From the NCBI GenBank assembly GCA_002170535.1, contig NHDW01000006.1:199983-252584 (forward strand): DNA of 52,602 nucleotides, given 5' to 3'. The translations under genes were made by a program, and so were the position numbers. The stretch's first letter is position 1; each line of letters opens with the position of its first letter. The stretch is from Methylococcaceae bacterium TMED69 (GTDB taxonomy: Bacteria; Pseudomonadota; Gammaproteobacteria; Ga0077536). The notes under the pieces are model-generated. The model was not told the origin of the DNA, did no database searches, and worked only from the letters and a program-made list of their open reading frames with translations. This document shows positions 1 to 7,889 of the stretch, one piece after another.

Positions 1-410
1 GGAGAAAACTCGACAGCTTTTCTAATAAACTCTTCGTAAATCTGCCGGCCATGGCCCTTACCTCTATTTTCTGGATTGGTAATCCAAGCATTGTCGACAG
101 AATAATACCTTGGATAAAACTTCGGGGGTTTGTCTGATAGCACTCTTTCGTACTTGCCCGTTTCCGGATTCCTCTTTATGTCATAATCCGGTTTTTGTTC
201 GGATAGGTATTTTTCTTTTGCTGCGATAAACTCGGGCATCTGCATAATTGCATCAACATCGTCTTGACATTCGGGGAAGCGGCGGTCTTGTCCACCTTGT
301 GCATAACCTACTCCGGGCATTTCAACTCGAAAGTAGTTGGAGGATCCTTTAAATGTGAAGTTTGCTCTTTCTAAAAGTATCTGTCTTATGTATTGTCGCA
401 ATTGTTTCAT
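1..410 (-). CDS. Tagged GNAT-like acetyltransferase, 3' end outside window
   Basis: The reading frame opens at the ATG at 410 and stays open to the left edge, so the C-terminus is missing. Too short in the window for a complete call, and absent from the ORF track. Residues 1-14 form the tag MKQLRQYIRQILLE, shared with the next nine genes. Near residue 115 the motif ENRGKGHGRQIYEEF matches the acetyl-CoA-binding motif A (RGxGxG) of GNAT N-acetyltransferases. The substrate is unknown. It is the last visible gene of a run of tagged genes. The acetyltransferase call rests on one motif; the tag is seen directly. Confidence 0.7.
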   Translation of the reverse strand, partial: MKQLRQYIRQILLERANFTFKGSSNYFRVEMPGVGYAQGGQDRRFPECQDDVDAIMQMPEFIAAKEKYLSEQKPDYDIKRNPETGKYERVLSDKPPKFYPRYYSVDNAWITNPENRGKGHGRQIYEEFIRKAVEFS

Positions 411-420
411 GATAAACCTA

Positions 421-936
421 TTAATAATTGGTGGAGATTTCTGGATAATCGTTGGGGTCGATATATCTCACGTTATAAACTTCGACCGCATGCGGGAAAA
501 TTAAAACTTCGAGCTCTTCTATTCCATCGCCGGAATCAAAATCAAAATATTCTACTGCATCGTAGCCGTTAGCTATGGCATAGTCGACTGCAGCCGGTTG
601 GGATCCTAGTTCGTCCCAAAGATTATTAAAAGCTTTCCCGGGGAGAATGTTTAAATCCGAAACCTGCATAACAACTAATGCACCCCCATATTCTGAACTT
701 TTTCCATTTTTGGCCCAAGCCCATATAGCGTGTTCAACAGCAATTTCTTCTTCAACAGTAAATGATATTCCTTTGTTCGACGCGTCACCGGACTTTTTGC
801 CGACCAACAAAGTATCGAAACCTCTTTCTTCTATCTGTTCTCCCGATTCTTCTGAAGTCCCATGATAAACATATTGATAACTCTGAGAATAATTTTCCTT
901 TAGGGTTCTTCTTATATATTGCCGCAAGTGTTTCAT
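421..936 (-). CDS. Tagged ADP-ribosyltransferase-like protein
   Basis: About 171 residues. The tag MKHLRQYIRRTLKE is followed by YVYHGTS, then GISFT and, near the C-terminus, GYDAVEYF and EELEVLIF. This order (His in a YHGT strand, Ser/Thr strand, late ExE-like Glu strand) is that of ADP-ribosyltransferase-fold toxins. The exact catalytic residues are not certain. T4 injects a head-packaged ADP-ribosyltransferase, Alt, so a tagged ART fits that precedent. I chose the ATG at 936, which overlaps the upstream stop as ATGA and starts the tag, rather than the in-frame ATG two codons earlier. No strong ribosome binding site is seen; translation is probably coupled. Confidence 0.6.
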   Translation of the reverse strand: MKHLRQYIRRTLKENYSQSYQYVYHGTSEESGEQIEERGFDTLLVGKKSGDASNKGISFTVEEEIAVEHAIWAWAKNGKSSEYGGALVVMQVSDLNILPGKAFNNLWDELGSQPAAVDYAIANGYDAVEYFDFDSGDGIEELEVLIFPHAVEVYNVRYIDPNDYPEISTNY

Positions 937-1295
937 TTCCATGGACCCGCATGTTTAGTATTAACACAGTTGATTATAGTTTCAGCTGCTGTATACTCTT
1001 TAAATATTTGGGGTTGGTATAAATCATAGTAAACATTTCTTGGTATACCGCCCGGTTTAGTGAACTTTGTCTGATCATCAAACACCAGGTTTTCCTTTTC
1101 GACCCATGCGTGATTGTAAGAATCACCGCTAAATTTGTCCGTTACTTTCCCATGAACAACTTTAAATTTCTTAAGATTATTCCTGTCGGACACTTGCGAT
1201 TTTTTTGCCATGTTAACAGCGAATGGGTAACACTGTCCGGCTGGAATAGTTTCTTCAGTCAGTAGCTGTCTTATGTATTTCCGCAAGTATTTCAT
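933..1295 (-). CDS. Tagged small protein, possible thiol hydrolase fold
   Basis: 120 residues starting with MKYLRKYIRQLLTEE. After the tag, GQCYPFAVNMAK carries a Cys at the head of a helix, followed by YNHAWVE with a His in a strand and a downstream FDD. A Cys-His-Asp order of this kind is typical of papain or NlpC/P60-like folds, but the match is only by eye. It overlaps both neighbours by ATGA, so it is translated as part of the tagged operon. Alternative: a non-enzymatic fold in which these residues have no catalytic role. Confidence 0.55.
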   Translation of the reverse strand: MKYLRKYIRQLLTEETIPAGQCYPFAVNMAKKSQVSDRNNLKKFKVVHGKVTDKFSGDSYNHAWVEKENLVFDDQTKFTKPGGIPRNVYYDLYQPQIFKEYTAAETIINCVNTKHAGPWK

Positions 1296-1999
1296 GACAT
1301 CTGACTCGCTTTATAAAGCAGATATTCTTTGCCAGTTTTTTCGTATATCTTATCCATATACATGACGAATTTATCGTATTCACTATCTGGCACTATCAAG
1401 CCTTGAATCTCCCAGTTGTCGATCAAGGCTTCGTTTCCTAATTGACCCTGCGGGTCCCAGTCTTCAGCTGACAAAACAATGTCTTGGGTGTATGCATAAC
1501 TGATACCTTTGTTCGCTCCGGATGAAGCCACTCTTTGTGGAGCCGCTGTTTTATAAGAAGGGGTATAACCGGTCTGCAGAGAATTCATGTCGTTACTCAA
1601 AAGCGTAACATGTCCTGTGATGATCAACCCATACTGTCCGAAGAATTGTGAATTGCCCGGGATTTCGCCAGGCTTGTATGCCATGGCACTTAACTCATCT
1701 CGAGGGTTTACATCTACTTTTATGACATCTGGCGCCAGCATTCCGAGCGCTCTTCTTCCGTATTCAGTCCAGTGCACATATTTTAAGCTGTCTAAATACT
1801 GTCGATCTGCGTGCGCAGCAAAAGCAATTTTCATCTTGCGGCCGGCGGCTGCCATTCTTCTATAAGCTTCGTCGTCTTCGCCTCTTTCAATAAAGTTGTG
1901 ATCGAAGTCTTGACCATATAGATCTGCAAGGAAAGCATCGCGTCTGTTATACGCTACTTCTTTTAATACAGATCGTATGTATTGTCGCAAGTGTTTCAC
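1292..1999 (-). CDS. Tagged protein of unknown function
   Basis: 235 residues. The ORF track starts further upstream, but the GTG at 1999 is preferred: it begins the tag VKHLRQYIRSVLKE, is preceded by a GGGGGG Shine-Dalgarno-like run, and overlaps the upstream TAG by one base. The body has no family I recognise. It contains FGQYGLIITGHVTLL and a Gly/Ser-rich stretch ahead of GISYAYTQDIVLS. The mix of alpha and beta elements and the context suggest another packaged effector. Confidence 0.65.
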   Translation of the reverse strand: MKHLRQYIRSVLKEVAYNRRDAFLADLYGQDFDHNFIERGEDDEAYRRMAAAGRKMKIAFAAHADRQYLDSLKYVHWTEYGRRALGMLAPDVIKVDVNPRDELSAMAYKPGEIPGNSQFFGQYGLIITGHVTLLSNDMNSLQTGYTPSYKTAAPQRVASSGANKGISYAYTQDIVLSAEDWDPQGQLGNEALIDNWEIQGLIVPDSEYDKFVMYMDKIYEKTGKEYLLYKASQMS

Positions 2000-2613
2000 T
2001 AGCTTTCCCCCCTGTTGTCCCATTTTCCAGCTGCTTTGAGAGCGTTTATTGTTGTAGGAGGTTTTGTATATCTTTTGCTCAAAGGGGAGTCTACCCAGTC
2101 TGATCCGCGGTCTCTCTCTCCGCCATACATCTGGTGGCGGCCGCCTGCCATTTCTTGGTCACAGTTATCTTCACCTTCTGGTGTAAGGTAATTAAATGGA
2201 TCATCTAACTGGTGAGCAGTAACATCTGTTCTGTTGTTAAGATAATAAGCCCAGACCCTTCTTGCATCAGAAGAAACTTCAGACCGATCGGCAATCAAGC
2301 CATTAGCGTTTTGTGTGGCCCATTCAATCGCAATATCATAAAGAAAGGGACCCCATCCTTGGTCGGCAGTAACCATAGCTATTGCCCAAGCTCCGCCGCA
2401 GTTTCCGATTTTGTCTTCATTGTCTATTTCTTCGATACTGATTGTGCCGTAAGGCTTGTGGAACCGGGTTTTGTCGAAACTGGAAGATAGGTTAATATCA
2501 GTTCTGTATCCAAATTCGTCAATCTCAACTTTTACACCTTCTGGTATGTCTTCAATTGTTTTAATCCCTTCCGTCAGAAGTATCTGTCTTATGTATTGTC
2601 GCAAGTGTTTCAT
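1999..2613 (-). CDS. Tagged protein, paralogue of the next gene upstream
   Basis: 204 residues beginning MKHLRQYIRQILLTEG. The middle shares the pattern GP-x2-YD(I/V)AIE, DR-x2-VS, A-x2-VW-x-YY-x-NR-x-DV and LTPE-x-EDNC with the product of 2610..3182, so the two genes arose by duplication, at least of this domain. I do not recognise a named family with confidence, although this domain appears familiar from other phages. The gene joins its neighbours by ATGA overlaps at its start and by a one-base overlap at its end. Confidence 0.65.
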   Translation of the reverse strand: MKHLRQYIRQILLTEGIKTIEDIPEGVKVEIDEFGYRTDINLSSSFDKTRFHKPYGTISIEEIDNEDKIGNCGGAWAIAMVTADQGWGPFLYDIAIEWATQNANGLIADRSEVSSDARRVWAYYLNNRTDVTAHQLDDPFNYLTPEGEDNCDQEMAGGRHQMYGGERDRGSDWVDSPLSKRYTKPPTTINALKAAGKWDNRGES

Positions 2614-3182
2614 GTTAGCATTCCCCTCTTACGGAGCTCATCCATTACTGGAGTGTCTGATTTTTTATATACCTTGCTTAGGACAGATTGGTTAAAGTTT
2701 TCTTGACCTTTGTCTCTTAGAGAAGACCTTTGAACGCAGTTATCTTCTTCTTCTGGTGTCAATTGATTATCAAAGTTGTCTGTTTGTACAGTTTCGACGT
2801 CTGGCCTGTTATTATAATAATAGCTCCAAACAGCTTTTGCAGAATCACTAACAGTAAATCTATCTGGCATAAGCCCCAAACCGCCAGTCAATTCAATAGC
2901 AACATCATAAGCTAATGGACCCATACCTGTTTTAGCACTCGAGGCCGTGACTATTGCAGCAGCGCCAGCACAATTTCCGGAGCCAGCAGATGCGGAAGTT
3001 TCATAAGCGACCATGGCAACCCAATTGCGAGGTGAAATTTCAGTAGGTTCCCAAACTGTAACTCTGTCTGGCAAGATCTCTACATAGCCTTTAGCTTTTT
3101 CGAGAGCATCAATCATTGACATGATTTTCGGATTGACTGATTCTGTCAATAGCTCCCTTATGTATTCACGGAGTAATTTCAT
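2610..3182 (-). CDS. Tagged protein, paralogue of the next gene downstream
   Basis: 190 residues with the tag MKLLREYIRELLTES. The conserved core (MGPLAYDVAIELTGG, LMPDRFTVS, VWSYYYNNRPDV, LTPEEEDNC) matches that of 1999..2613, while the region before it and the C-terminus differ. Tandem duplicates with divergent flanks suggest diversification of an effector or of an immunity-evading protein. Function unknown. ATGA overlaps on both sides. Confidence 0.65.
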   Translation of the reverse strand: MKLLREYIRELLTESVNPKIMSMIDALEKAKGYVEILPDRVTVWEPTEISPRNWVAMVAYETSASAGSGNCAGAAAIVTASSAKTGMGPLAYDVAIELTGGLGLMPDRFTVSDSAKAVWSYYYNNRPDVETVQTDNFDNQLTPEEEDNCVQRSSLRDKGQENFNQSVLSKVYKKSDTPVMDELRKRGMLT

Positions 3183-3637
3183 CGTGGTTTCCTCTCCATA
3201 TACCCAAACCTACCAGGAGCAAATCCTAAGGATGAATAAAATCTTGTTAACACTTCATCGTCTGCGGTCGATATATCTCCAAAAGCATCAGGTGTCCCAC
3301 TCAGGATAACGCCGTGCTTGTCGGCAATATCTAAAACTTGTTCCATAGCTATTCGTGCATACCCTTTTTGATAACACGATTCATCCTCACGGCCGGCGGA
3401 GTCTAATGTAGCAATAAAATCCCATCTTGCTATCGGGGTGTCATCATCGCCGAAAGGTGGAACCAACGCAGGGCCAATGACAAATCTAACTTCACACCCA
3501 TCTGGAAAGGAGACCGCCAAAGCACCACCTCGGCGGGATTCGAATCTAGATTCGAGTTCATTGGTGAATAATCTACCAGCATCGGCAGCCTCTGCTAAAA
3601 GAATTTGTCTTATGTATTCGCGGAGTAAATTAGTCAT
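3179..3637 (-). CDS. Tagged GNAT-like acetyltransferase
   Basis: 152 residues. After the tag MTNLLREYIRQILLAE the body shows a strand with DFIATLD, a helix KGYARIAMEQVLDIADKHG, and the C-terminal pattern LTRFYSSLGFAPGRFGYMER, which is the usual end of GNAT-fold acetyltransferases (a tyrosine-bearing helix followed by GF and a final strand). The acetyl-CoA loop is less clear than in classical members. Substrate unknown. Overlaps both neighbours by ATGA. Confidence 0.6.
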   Translation of the reverse strand: MTNLLREYIRQILLAEAADAGRLFTNELESRFESRRGGALAVSFPDGCEVRFVIGPALVPPFGDDDTPIARWDFIATLDSAGREDESCYQKGYARIAMEQVLDIADKHGVILSGTPDAFGDISTADDEVLTRFYSSLGFAPGRFGYMERKPR

Positions 3638-4197
3638 TTTCTATGGAATCCTAAAATATCTAACAGTTCCTTTTTGTGTTCATCAGATATCCACCTGGGA
3701 ATCCTAACCGCGGAGAGTGCATCTGAATATTTTTTAATTTGGCGCGGAGATGGGTTGTGCGAAAGATTGTGTATTAGATCTGATATTTTGACAATTCCCG
3801 CTAAAGGATTTGACAATACACTTTGAAGATATTCGACGTACGGAACAGATTTATCATGAGTTAAAAGTTCCAATGCTCGATTTATCTGTATTAAAATTTT
3901 CCTATCGTGTATTGAATTTTGTATCATTTGAAATGCCTCATCTTGCGTGAGATTTCCAACCTTTTCTGCGTCTTCTAGCGTGTCATGCAGCAGAGCCAAC
4001 AGTTGTGCGCCCTGATTCGATGGATAATACCTTTTGGTTATATTGTAAACCTCTAGTGGGTGACTAATATATGGTGTTCCATCTCTTCTTTTCTGACCAT
4101 GGTGTACCAGATAAGCAGTCTGCTTTACATCCTCCACATCCTCTCGAGAAATGTACTCTAATAAAATATGTCTTATAAACGTTCTTATTTTTTCCAT
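3634..4197 (-). CDS. Tagged HD-domain hydrolase, (p)ppGpp-hydrolase-like
   Basis: 187 residues. The tag MEKIRTFIRHILLE is followed by AYLVHHGQKRRDGTPYISHP and ALLHDTLED. These are the hallmark first histidine segment and HD motif of the RelA/SpoT hydrolase domain, and the length suits a small stand-alone alarmone hydrolase of the MESH1/SAH type. The expected reaction is removal of pyrophosphate from (p)ppGpp, which would blunt a stringent or alarmone-based defence at the start of infection. The activity is inferred from motifs. It follows the kinase gene after a 12-base gap. Confidence 0.75.
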   Translation of the reverse strand: MEKIRTFIRHILLEYISREDVEDVKQTAYLVHHGQKRRDGTPYISHPLEVYNITKRYYPSNQGAQLLALLHDTLEDAEKVGNLTQDEAFQMIQNSIHDRKILIQINRALELLTHDKSVPYVEYLQSVLSNPLAGIVKISDLIHNLSHNPSPRQIKKYSDALSAVRIPRWISDEHKKELLDILGFHRK

Positions 4198-4209
4198 TTC
4201 TGGCCACCA

Positions 4210-4947
4210 TTATCTTAGAAAATTTTCCATCGCCGGTCTTATCAATTCTATTCTCTCCTGATAATCCTCGTATGTTCCGGAATTATCTACGAATAAAAAA
4301 TTAGAACCAAACAATTCTTCATATAGTTCTTTGTTTCTGTTAACAGATTCCCAGCTTCTTGAAACTGCTTTGTCGTGCAACCTTCTTTTTCCCTTTTCTC
4401 CTCGTTGGAAGTTTCTCTCGAGAGAAATATCTTTAGGAACCGATACATAAACCATCGCGGTGTCATAACCCATTTGCAAATATACAGAGTTTAATTTTGA
4501 TATTTCTCTATAACTTCCTCCGGTTCCGTCGATAATAAAATCCTTTCCTTCTGCACTTAAATGTGCTGCTTTTTGTTTTGCTTGTTTTCTTGCAGTATTA
4601 AATAATTTTGCATTAGTAGACATTGTTGGCCTGAGCTCTGCTCTCTTTTTCTCCAGTTCTGAGACATCTAACCCTTGTTCTTTTCCTGCTTCTAATGCGG
4701 AGACTATATCAAAATATTCTTGGGTAAATGAAGCAATGTCTAAACTTATTCCTGCTTCTTTAAGAAAAGGTTCATACCAATCATCGGGATTTATTATAGA
4801 AAATTGCTCTAATAAACCTAGCTGGTTTAACACGGTAGATTTTCCGGATCCCGGGGCTCCTGCCATAAAGATCATTTTTTTACCCTGGAAAGAGTCTTTT
4901 AACTGCTCCAGTAAAATTATTCTAATATATTCTCTAAGATAGCTCAC
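4210..4947 (-). CDS. Tagged P-loop kinase, zeta-toxin-like
   Basis: 245 residues. I start it at the GTG at 4947, two bases after the upstream stop, because this begins the tag SYLREYIRIILLE; the track start adds an untagged stretch inside the previous gene. A Walker A motif GAPGSGKST lies at about residue 30, with FIIDGTGG as the Walker B-like strand near residue 140 and an arginine-rich lid (RNFQRGEKGKRR) after it. The closest fold is the zeta-toxin/polynucleotide-kinase group of small-molecule kinases. The phosphate acceptor cannot be told. Confidence 0.7.
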   Translation of the reverse strand: MSYLREYIRIILLEQLKDSFQGKKMIFMAGAPGSGKSTVLNQLGLLEQFSIINPDDWYEPFLKEAGISLDIASFTQEYFDIVSALEAGKEQGLDVSELEKKRAELRPTMSTNAKLFNTARKQAKQKAAHLSAEGKDFIIDGTGGSYREISKLNSVYLQMGYDTAMVYVSVPKDISLERNFQRGEKGKRRLHDKAVSRSWESVNRNKELYEELFGSNFLFVDNSGTYEDYQERIELIRPAMENFLR

Positions 4948-4949
4948 TA

Positions 4950-5645
4950 TTATCCACCAAAAACCATTTTTACATGTGGAACACCACCTAAAGTTCTTTC
5001 GTACCATCCATCATATTGGCCGATAAACTGAGCACGTGTCTTGGATTTTTGAGCTTCTATCGAAAGATCTTTATAAATTGGGTTTGACGGGTCTTTGAAA
5101 AATGGATGTTCACCATGCCAAATAACATTCGGCTTAGCAATGTAAGCTAGCGCGATGTCTTTATCGGTAATCGCTGGAACTTTTGCTTTCATTGCCATTG
5201 ATGCAGATCTTCCGCTCATTTCTGCCCATGCGTGTCCACTCTTTAATCTCCTAATAGTGTCTGCCTTAGAGTATTCGCTAGCAATAGCAGAACCATCAGT
5301 TGCTGAAAGAGAAAGCTTCATACTCCCAGACTTGGGCTTCATGCCTCTAACAACATCTGGCTCGGGATCCGGGTCAATGTCCCAGACATAAAATGGATCG
5401 TAATCGTTTTGAGATGGATTCATAAGGTCGTCTGGATGCCTGATATCAACATTGCCTCCTAAGTAAGCATATGACTGATCGATCAAGTTAAAGACTTCGT
5501 CTCTTAGTTCATCGTTTTCCGGATTCATTAGATCGTCATAGATCTCTAGTTCTTTGTTTTTTGAGTAACCCGGGAGCTGAGCCATTCTTTTCTCAATTAA
5601 AATCTTTCTAATTAAGTTTCTTAAATTATTTTCAGTGATAATCAT
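4950..5645 (-). CDS. Tagged conserved phage protein
   Basis: 231 residues. The N-terminus MIITENNLRNLIRKILIEK is a variant of the tag. The body (LRDEVFNLIDQSYAYLGGNV, WDIDPDPEPDVVRGMKP, IWHGEHPFF, GWYERTLGGVPHVKM) resembles a family I have seen in several marine phages; an acyltransferase-like fold is possible from the order of elements but no catalytic motif is clear. The start overlaps the stop of the thioredoxin-like gene as ATGA. Confidence 0.65.
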   Translation of the reverse strand: MIITENNLRNLIRKILIEKRMAQLPGYSKNKELEIYDDLMNPENDELRDEVFNLIDQSYAYLGGNVDIRHPDDLMNPSQNDYDPFYVWDIDPDPEPDVVRGMKPKSGSMKLSLSATDGSAIASEYSKADTIRRLKSGHAWAEMSGRSASMAMKAKVPAITDKDIALAYIAKPNVIWHGEHPFFKDPSNPIYKDLSIEAQKSKTRAQFIGQYDGWYERTLGGVPHVKMVFGG

Positions 5646-6202
5646 TTACTTTTCTCGGTAATAAAATTTATTCCATCGATTACTCCGTTTCTAGAGTACC
5701 CATTCATATACCCTTGAATTTTCATTTCCTCATCAATGAAATAAAAAGTTGGCCAGCCCTGCAAGAGCCAGCCTTTTTCAGCATCGTTGTTATCTATTAG
5801 TCCTCTGTTTGATCCTAAAACAGGTTGCTCGATAATTCCCCATTCCTCTAGCCACCATTTTATGTCTTCTTCTGTTGGAGGTAAACCCTGTTTATTTTCT
5901 ATCAAAACAGTTAAGTAAATTAGGTCTTCGTCCTCATACAGTTTTGCCAATTCCTCTACTTCTGCAGCAGCAGCTTGACAGGGTGGACACCACATAGCAG
6001 ACAAATCTAATACAATTGGTCTGCTGTAAAAGTCGTACAGGTTTGTTTCCTGTGAAAATTCATTTATCGCACTAAAATCACAGGCGTAATTTTGAATTGT
6101 GTTTTCGCAATTTTCAAAAACTGGATAGGTTTCTGTTTCAACGTAGGCGGAATCCACTGGAGACCACTTCTGAAGAAAGCAACCCAACAATAACCAAAGC
6201 AT
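5642..6202 (-). CDS. Thioredoxin-like lipoprotein (TlpA/ResA type)
   Basis: 186 residues from the ATG at 6202, which has GGAGAAG just upstream; the track's TTG start four codons earlier lies in that ribosome binding site. The N-terminus MLWLLLGC is a very short lipoprotein signal with its lipobox cysteine at position 8. A thioredoxin fold follows with the redox motif WCPPC at about residue 75 and the cis-proline segment GWPTFYF near 155. Such proteins reduce disulfides or cytochrome-c cysteines outside the inner membrane. In a phage it may alter envelope redox state or help fold phage-encoded exported proteins. It sits directly upstream of the tagged operon by ATGA overlap. Confidence 0.8.
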   Translation of the reverse strand: MLWLLLGCFLQKWSPVDSAYVETETYPVFENCENTIQNYACDFSAINEFSQETNLYDFYSRPIVLDLSAMWCPPCQAAAAEVEELAKLYEDEDLIYLTVLIENKQGLPPTEEDIKWWLEEWGIIEQPVLGSNRGLIDNNDAEKGWLLQGWPTFYFIDEEMKIQGYMNGYSRNGVIDGINFITEKSK

Positions 6203-6269
6203 AATCTTCTCCAAACAGCAAGAATAATTATGCTTTTAATTAGGTTGTTCCATACTATTGTTAGCAAAA

Positions 6270-7103
6270 TTAAATCATGTTATTTTTTTTAGCTAGCCAA
6301 GTTGGAATACTGAGGCTTCCAGAGATCTTTTTAATTTGTGAAGATGGCAACCAAATCATTCTGCTATCCCAAAGAATCTGGGTACCTCCTCCCTTTACTG
6401 ACAAAACCTTAGCTCCAGAAATTGGCATCCAAGCTGTTGAATTAGGTGTTGTGTAATTTTTCTTTTTATCCACTTTAGGAAGAGTAATCCCTGTGTATCC
6501 ATCCTCCAGAATGTGCTCCAACTGTTTCCAGTGAAATGCAGCGATGTACCGAGCAAGATCTACAGTAGAATCAAAATTTTCATAGTTCTGTAGTTGTCTA
6601 TAAAACGCCTTTGTTGCTCTAGTGTGGGAAAGGCATTTTGTTTCCCATTTTTGCTCCATAGTTTTTGGGTCTTTGCCAGTTACCCACATCCAAAGTCTCC
6701 GTCCGGTTCTTGCAAAAGCAGCGGAAAACCCTGAAGAATTCTGGAGAGAAGCTTCACCGGGGATGTGTTCATCTTCTGTTTGTATGTCTCCTAAGTGAGA
6801 AATCGCAGCATTTAGAATGTCAATATTTTCTATAGCCTTGCACACATTTTCTTTCGTATGTTCTGCAAAAAAAACAGCGTTTTCAATATCTCTGTCTACT
6901 GCATTAGACGCATCAATATCAGGTTCAAAATATTCAGAATCTGAAAACACATCTTCCTCTTCGGTTAGTAAACTTTTTTCCTCCGCTGGAGACCAGCCGG
7001 CCAACATATACTCCGTTATTTTTTCTAGCGGTACGTGGATGGATTCCTGAAACTCATTGTTGTCTTTATGTTGGAAAATGGTTTTTGTCATTCTAATTTT
7101 CAT
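6270..7103 (-). CDS. Hypothetical protein
   Basis: 277 residues, family not recognised. The N-terminal third is acidic, including a run of Asp/Glu around residues 45-65; the middle is helical; the C-terminus (about 215-277) looks like a small beta domain with GAKVLSVKGGG and SRMIWLPSSQI, similar in style to the SH3-like proteins found elsewhere in the window. The start at 7103 has a modest GGAAC upstream. Confidence 0.6.
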   Translation of the reverse strand: MKIRMTKTIFQHKDNNEFQESIHVPLEKITEYMLAGWSPAEEKSLLTEEEDVFSDSEYFEPDIDASNAVDRDIENAVFFAEHTKENVCKAIENIDILNAAISHLGDIQTEDEHIPGEASLQNSSGFSAAFARTGRRLWMWVTGKDPKTMEQKWETKCLSHTRATKAFYRQLQNYENFDSTVDLARYIAAFHWKQLEHILEDGYTGITLPKVDKKKNYTTPNSTAWMPISGAKVLSVKGGGTQILWDSRMIWLPSSQIKKISGSLSIPTWLAKKNNMI

Positions 7104-7122
7104 TTTTGTTCCGGTTGGTTGA

Positions 7123-7329
7123 TTATAATTTTTTGCTGTTTATCTTTTCGAGCCATCTTACATTTATTGGGGCCGGCTTGCTTTTGTCTGGCCAGGAAAC
7201 ATATATGACCGGTGGTGAACCGAGCCTCATTTTGTTTGGCACCGACACTACTAGCCCTGGAAGTCTACTTGCATATTCAAGTTGCGTTAATCCAAACCTT
7301 GTTACTTTTACTAAGTCACCGACTTTCAT
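7123..7329 (-). CDS. Small SH3-like barrel protein
   Basis: 68 residues. It opens with MKVGDLVKV and alternates short hydrophobic strands with a PGLVVSVPN turn and a final VRWLEKI, the pattern of a small KOW/SH3-like beta barrel. At least ten more genes in this window share the opening xxGDLVxV and a central G-(I/L)-(I/V)-(I/V) strand. Function unknown; such barrels usually bind nucleic acid or protein tails. Overlaps the upstream gene by 14 bases. Confidence 0.65.
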   Translation of the reverse strand: MKVGDLVKVTRFGLTQLEYASRLPGLVVSVPNKMRLGSPPVIYVSWPDKSKPAPINVRWLEKINSKKL

Positions 7330-7555
7330 TTAATTCTTCCAATCTATCAAGGATCCATATGTCTGGATCTCCATCACGGGCCTTCGCAGTTCCATAAGGC
7401 ATTTCATAAGTTACAAAGGCAAAATATTCATAGAGTTTTTCATAAGCTGTAGAATCAAAAAAATCATCATCTAGATTGCCCTCAATATAATATGGCATGC
7501 TTTTAATTTCTTGGTTGTCTAAGCCTGCTTTGATATAAATTTCTTGTGTTGTCAT
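7316..7555 (-). CDS. Conserved small phage protein
   Basis: 79 residues. The N-terminus TTQEIYIKAGLDNQEI and the later EMPYGTAKARDGDPDIWIL give a mixed alpha/beta acidic protein of a type familiar from marine phages, without a function I can assign. Start overlaps the upstream stop as ATGA (7555/7552). Confidence 0.6.
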   Translation of the reverse strand: MTTQEIYIKAGLDNQEIKSMPYYIEGNLDDDFFDSTAYEKLYEYFAFVTYEMPYGTAKARDGDPDIWILDRLEELNESR

Positions 7556-7734
7556 TTTACTACCTCAATAAGATTTTTTTGTATTGTACTTACTCTGTTT
7601 CCGTTGGGGCTCGATCTATTAAACCACATAACCTCTGCGCACTCATATTTTCCGTCAAATACACGGTAGCCTATAAAAGTACCAAGCTCGCCGGATTCTG
7701 AATTTTTGTTTCTTACCAAATCACCCGGCTTCAT
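7552..7734 (-). CDS. Small SH3-like barrel protein
   Basis: 60 residues from the ATG at 7734, which begins MKPGDLVRN and has GAAAGG seven bases upstream. The longer ORF in the track (to 7899) is rejected because the upstream part is better explained by another gene in a different frame (7721..7882). The sequence shows GTFIGYRVFDGKYECAEVMW and ends NLIEVVK, the same barrel pattern as 7123..7329. Confidence 0.7.
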   Translation of the reverse strand: MKPGDLVRNKNSESGELGTFIGYRVFDGKYECAEVMWFNRSSPNGNRVSTIQKNLIEVVK

Positions 7735-7882
7735 ATGAAACCTTTCTGTGCTTGGGTTTTCTAGTATACTTTGATTTGTCTTTGTGTTTACCGCTTCCAG
7801 ATCTCTGAAATGCGTGAACCGCCAACCAATTTCTAGGTTTAGATGCTTTTGTGTTTTTTGATTTTTTCTGATTTTTAGACAT
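7721..7882 (-). CDS. Small basic phage protein, missed by ORF track
   Basis: 53 residues, very rich in Lys and Arg, below the track's length limit. It starts at the ATG at 7882 with AGGG five bases upstream, and contains RNWLAVHAFQRSGSGKHKDK, a motif common to small basic proteins of many myophages. It ends in TGA 14 bases inside the next gene. The charge suggests binding to nucleic acid. Function unknown. Confidence 0.75.
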   Translation of the reverse strand: MSKNQKKSKNTKASKPRNWLAVHAFQRSGSGKHKDKSKYTRKPKHRKVSYEAG

Positions 7883-7889
7883 GATTTCC

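Larger units (their letters stand above)
371..5645 (-). repeat. Dispersed 5'-end repeat encoding the LRxYIRxxLxE tag (class A)
   Basis: Ten neighbouring genes begin with closely similar DNA, roughly ATGAAACACTTGCGACAATA, followed by ATAAGA or ATACGA and then diverging completely. The near identity is at DNA level and confined to the first 35-45 bases, with copies starting at 410, 936, 1295, 1999, 2613, 3182, 3637, 4197, 4947 and, most diverged, 5645. This is the pattern expected if a conserved 5' cassette has been joined to different gene bodies by recombination, though selection on the peptide could also contribute. Confidence 0.7.
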
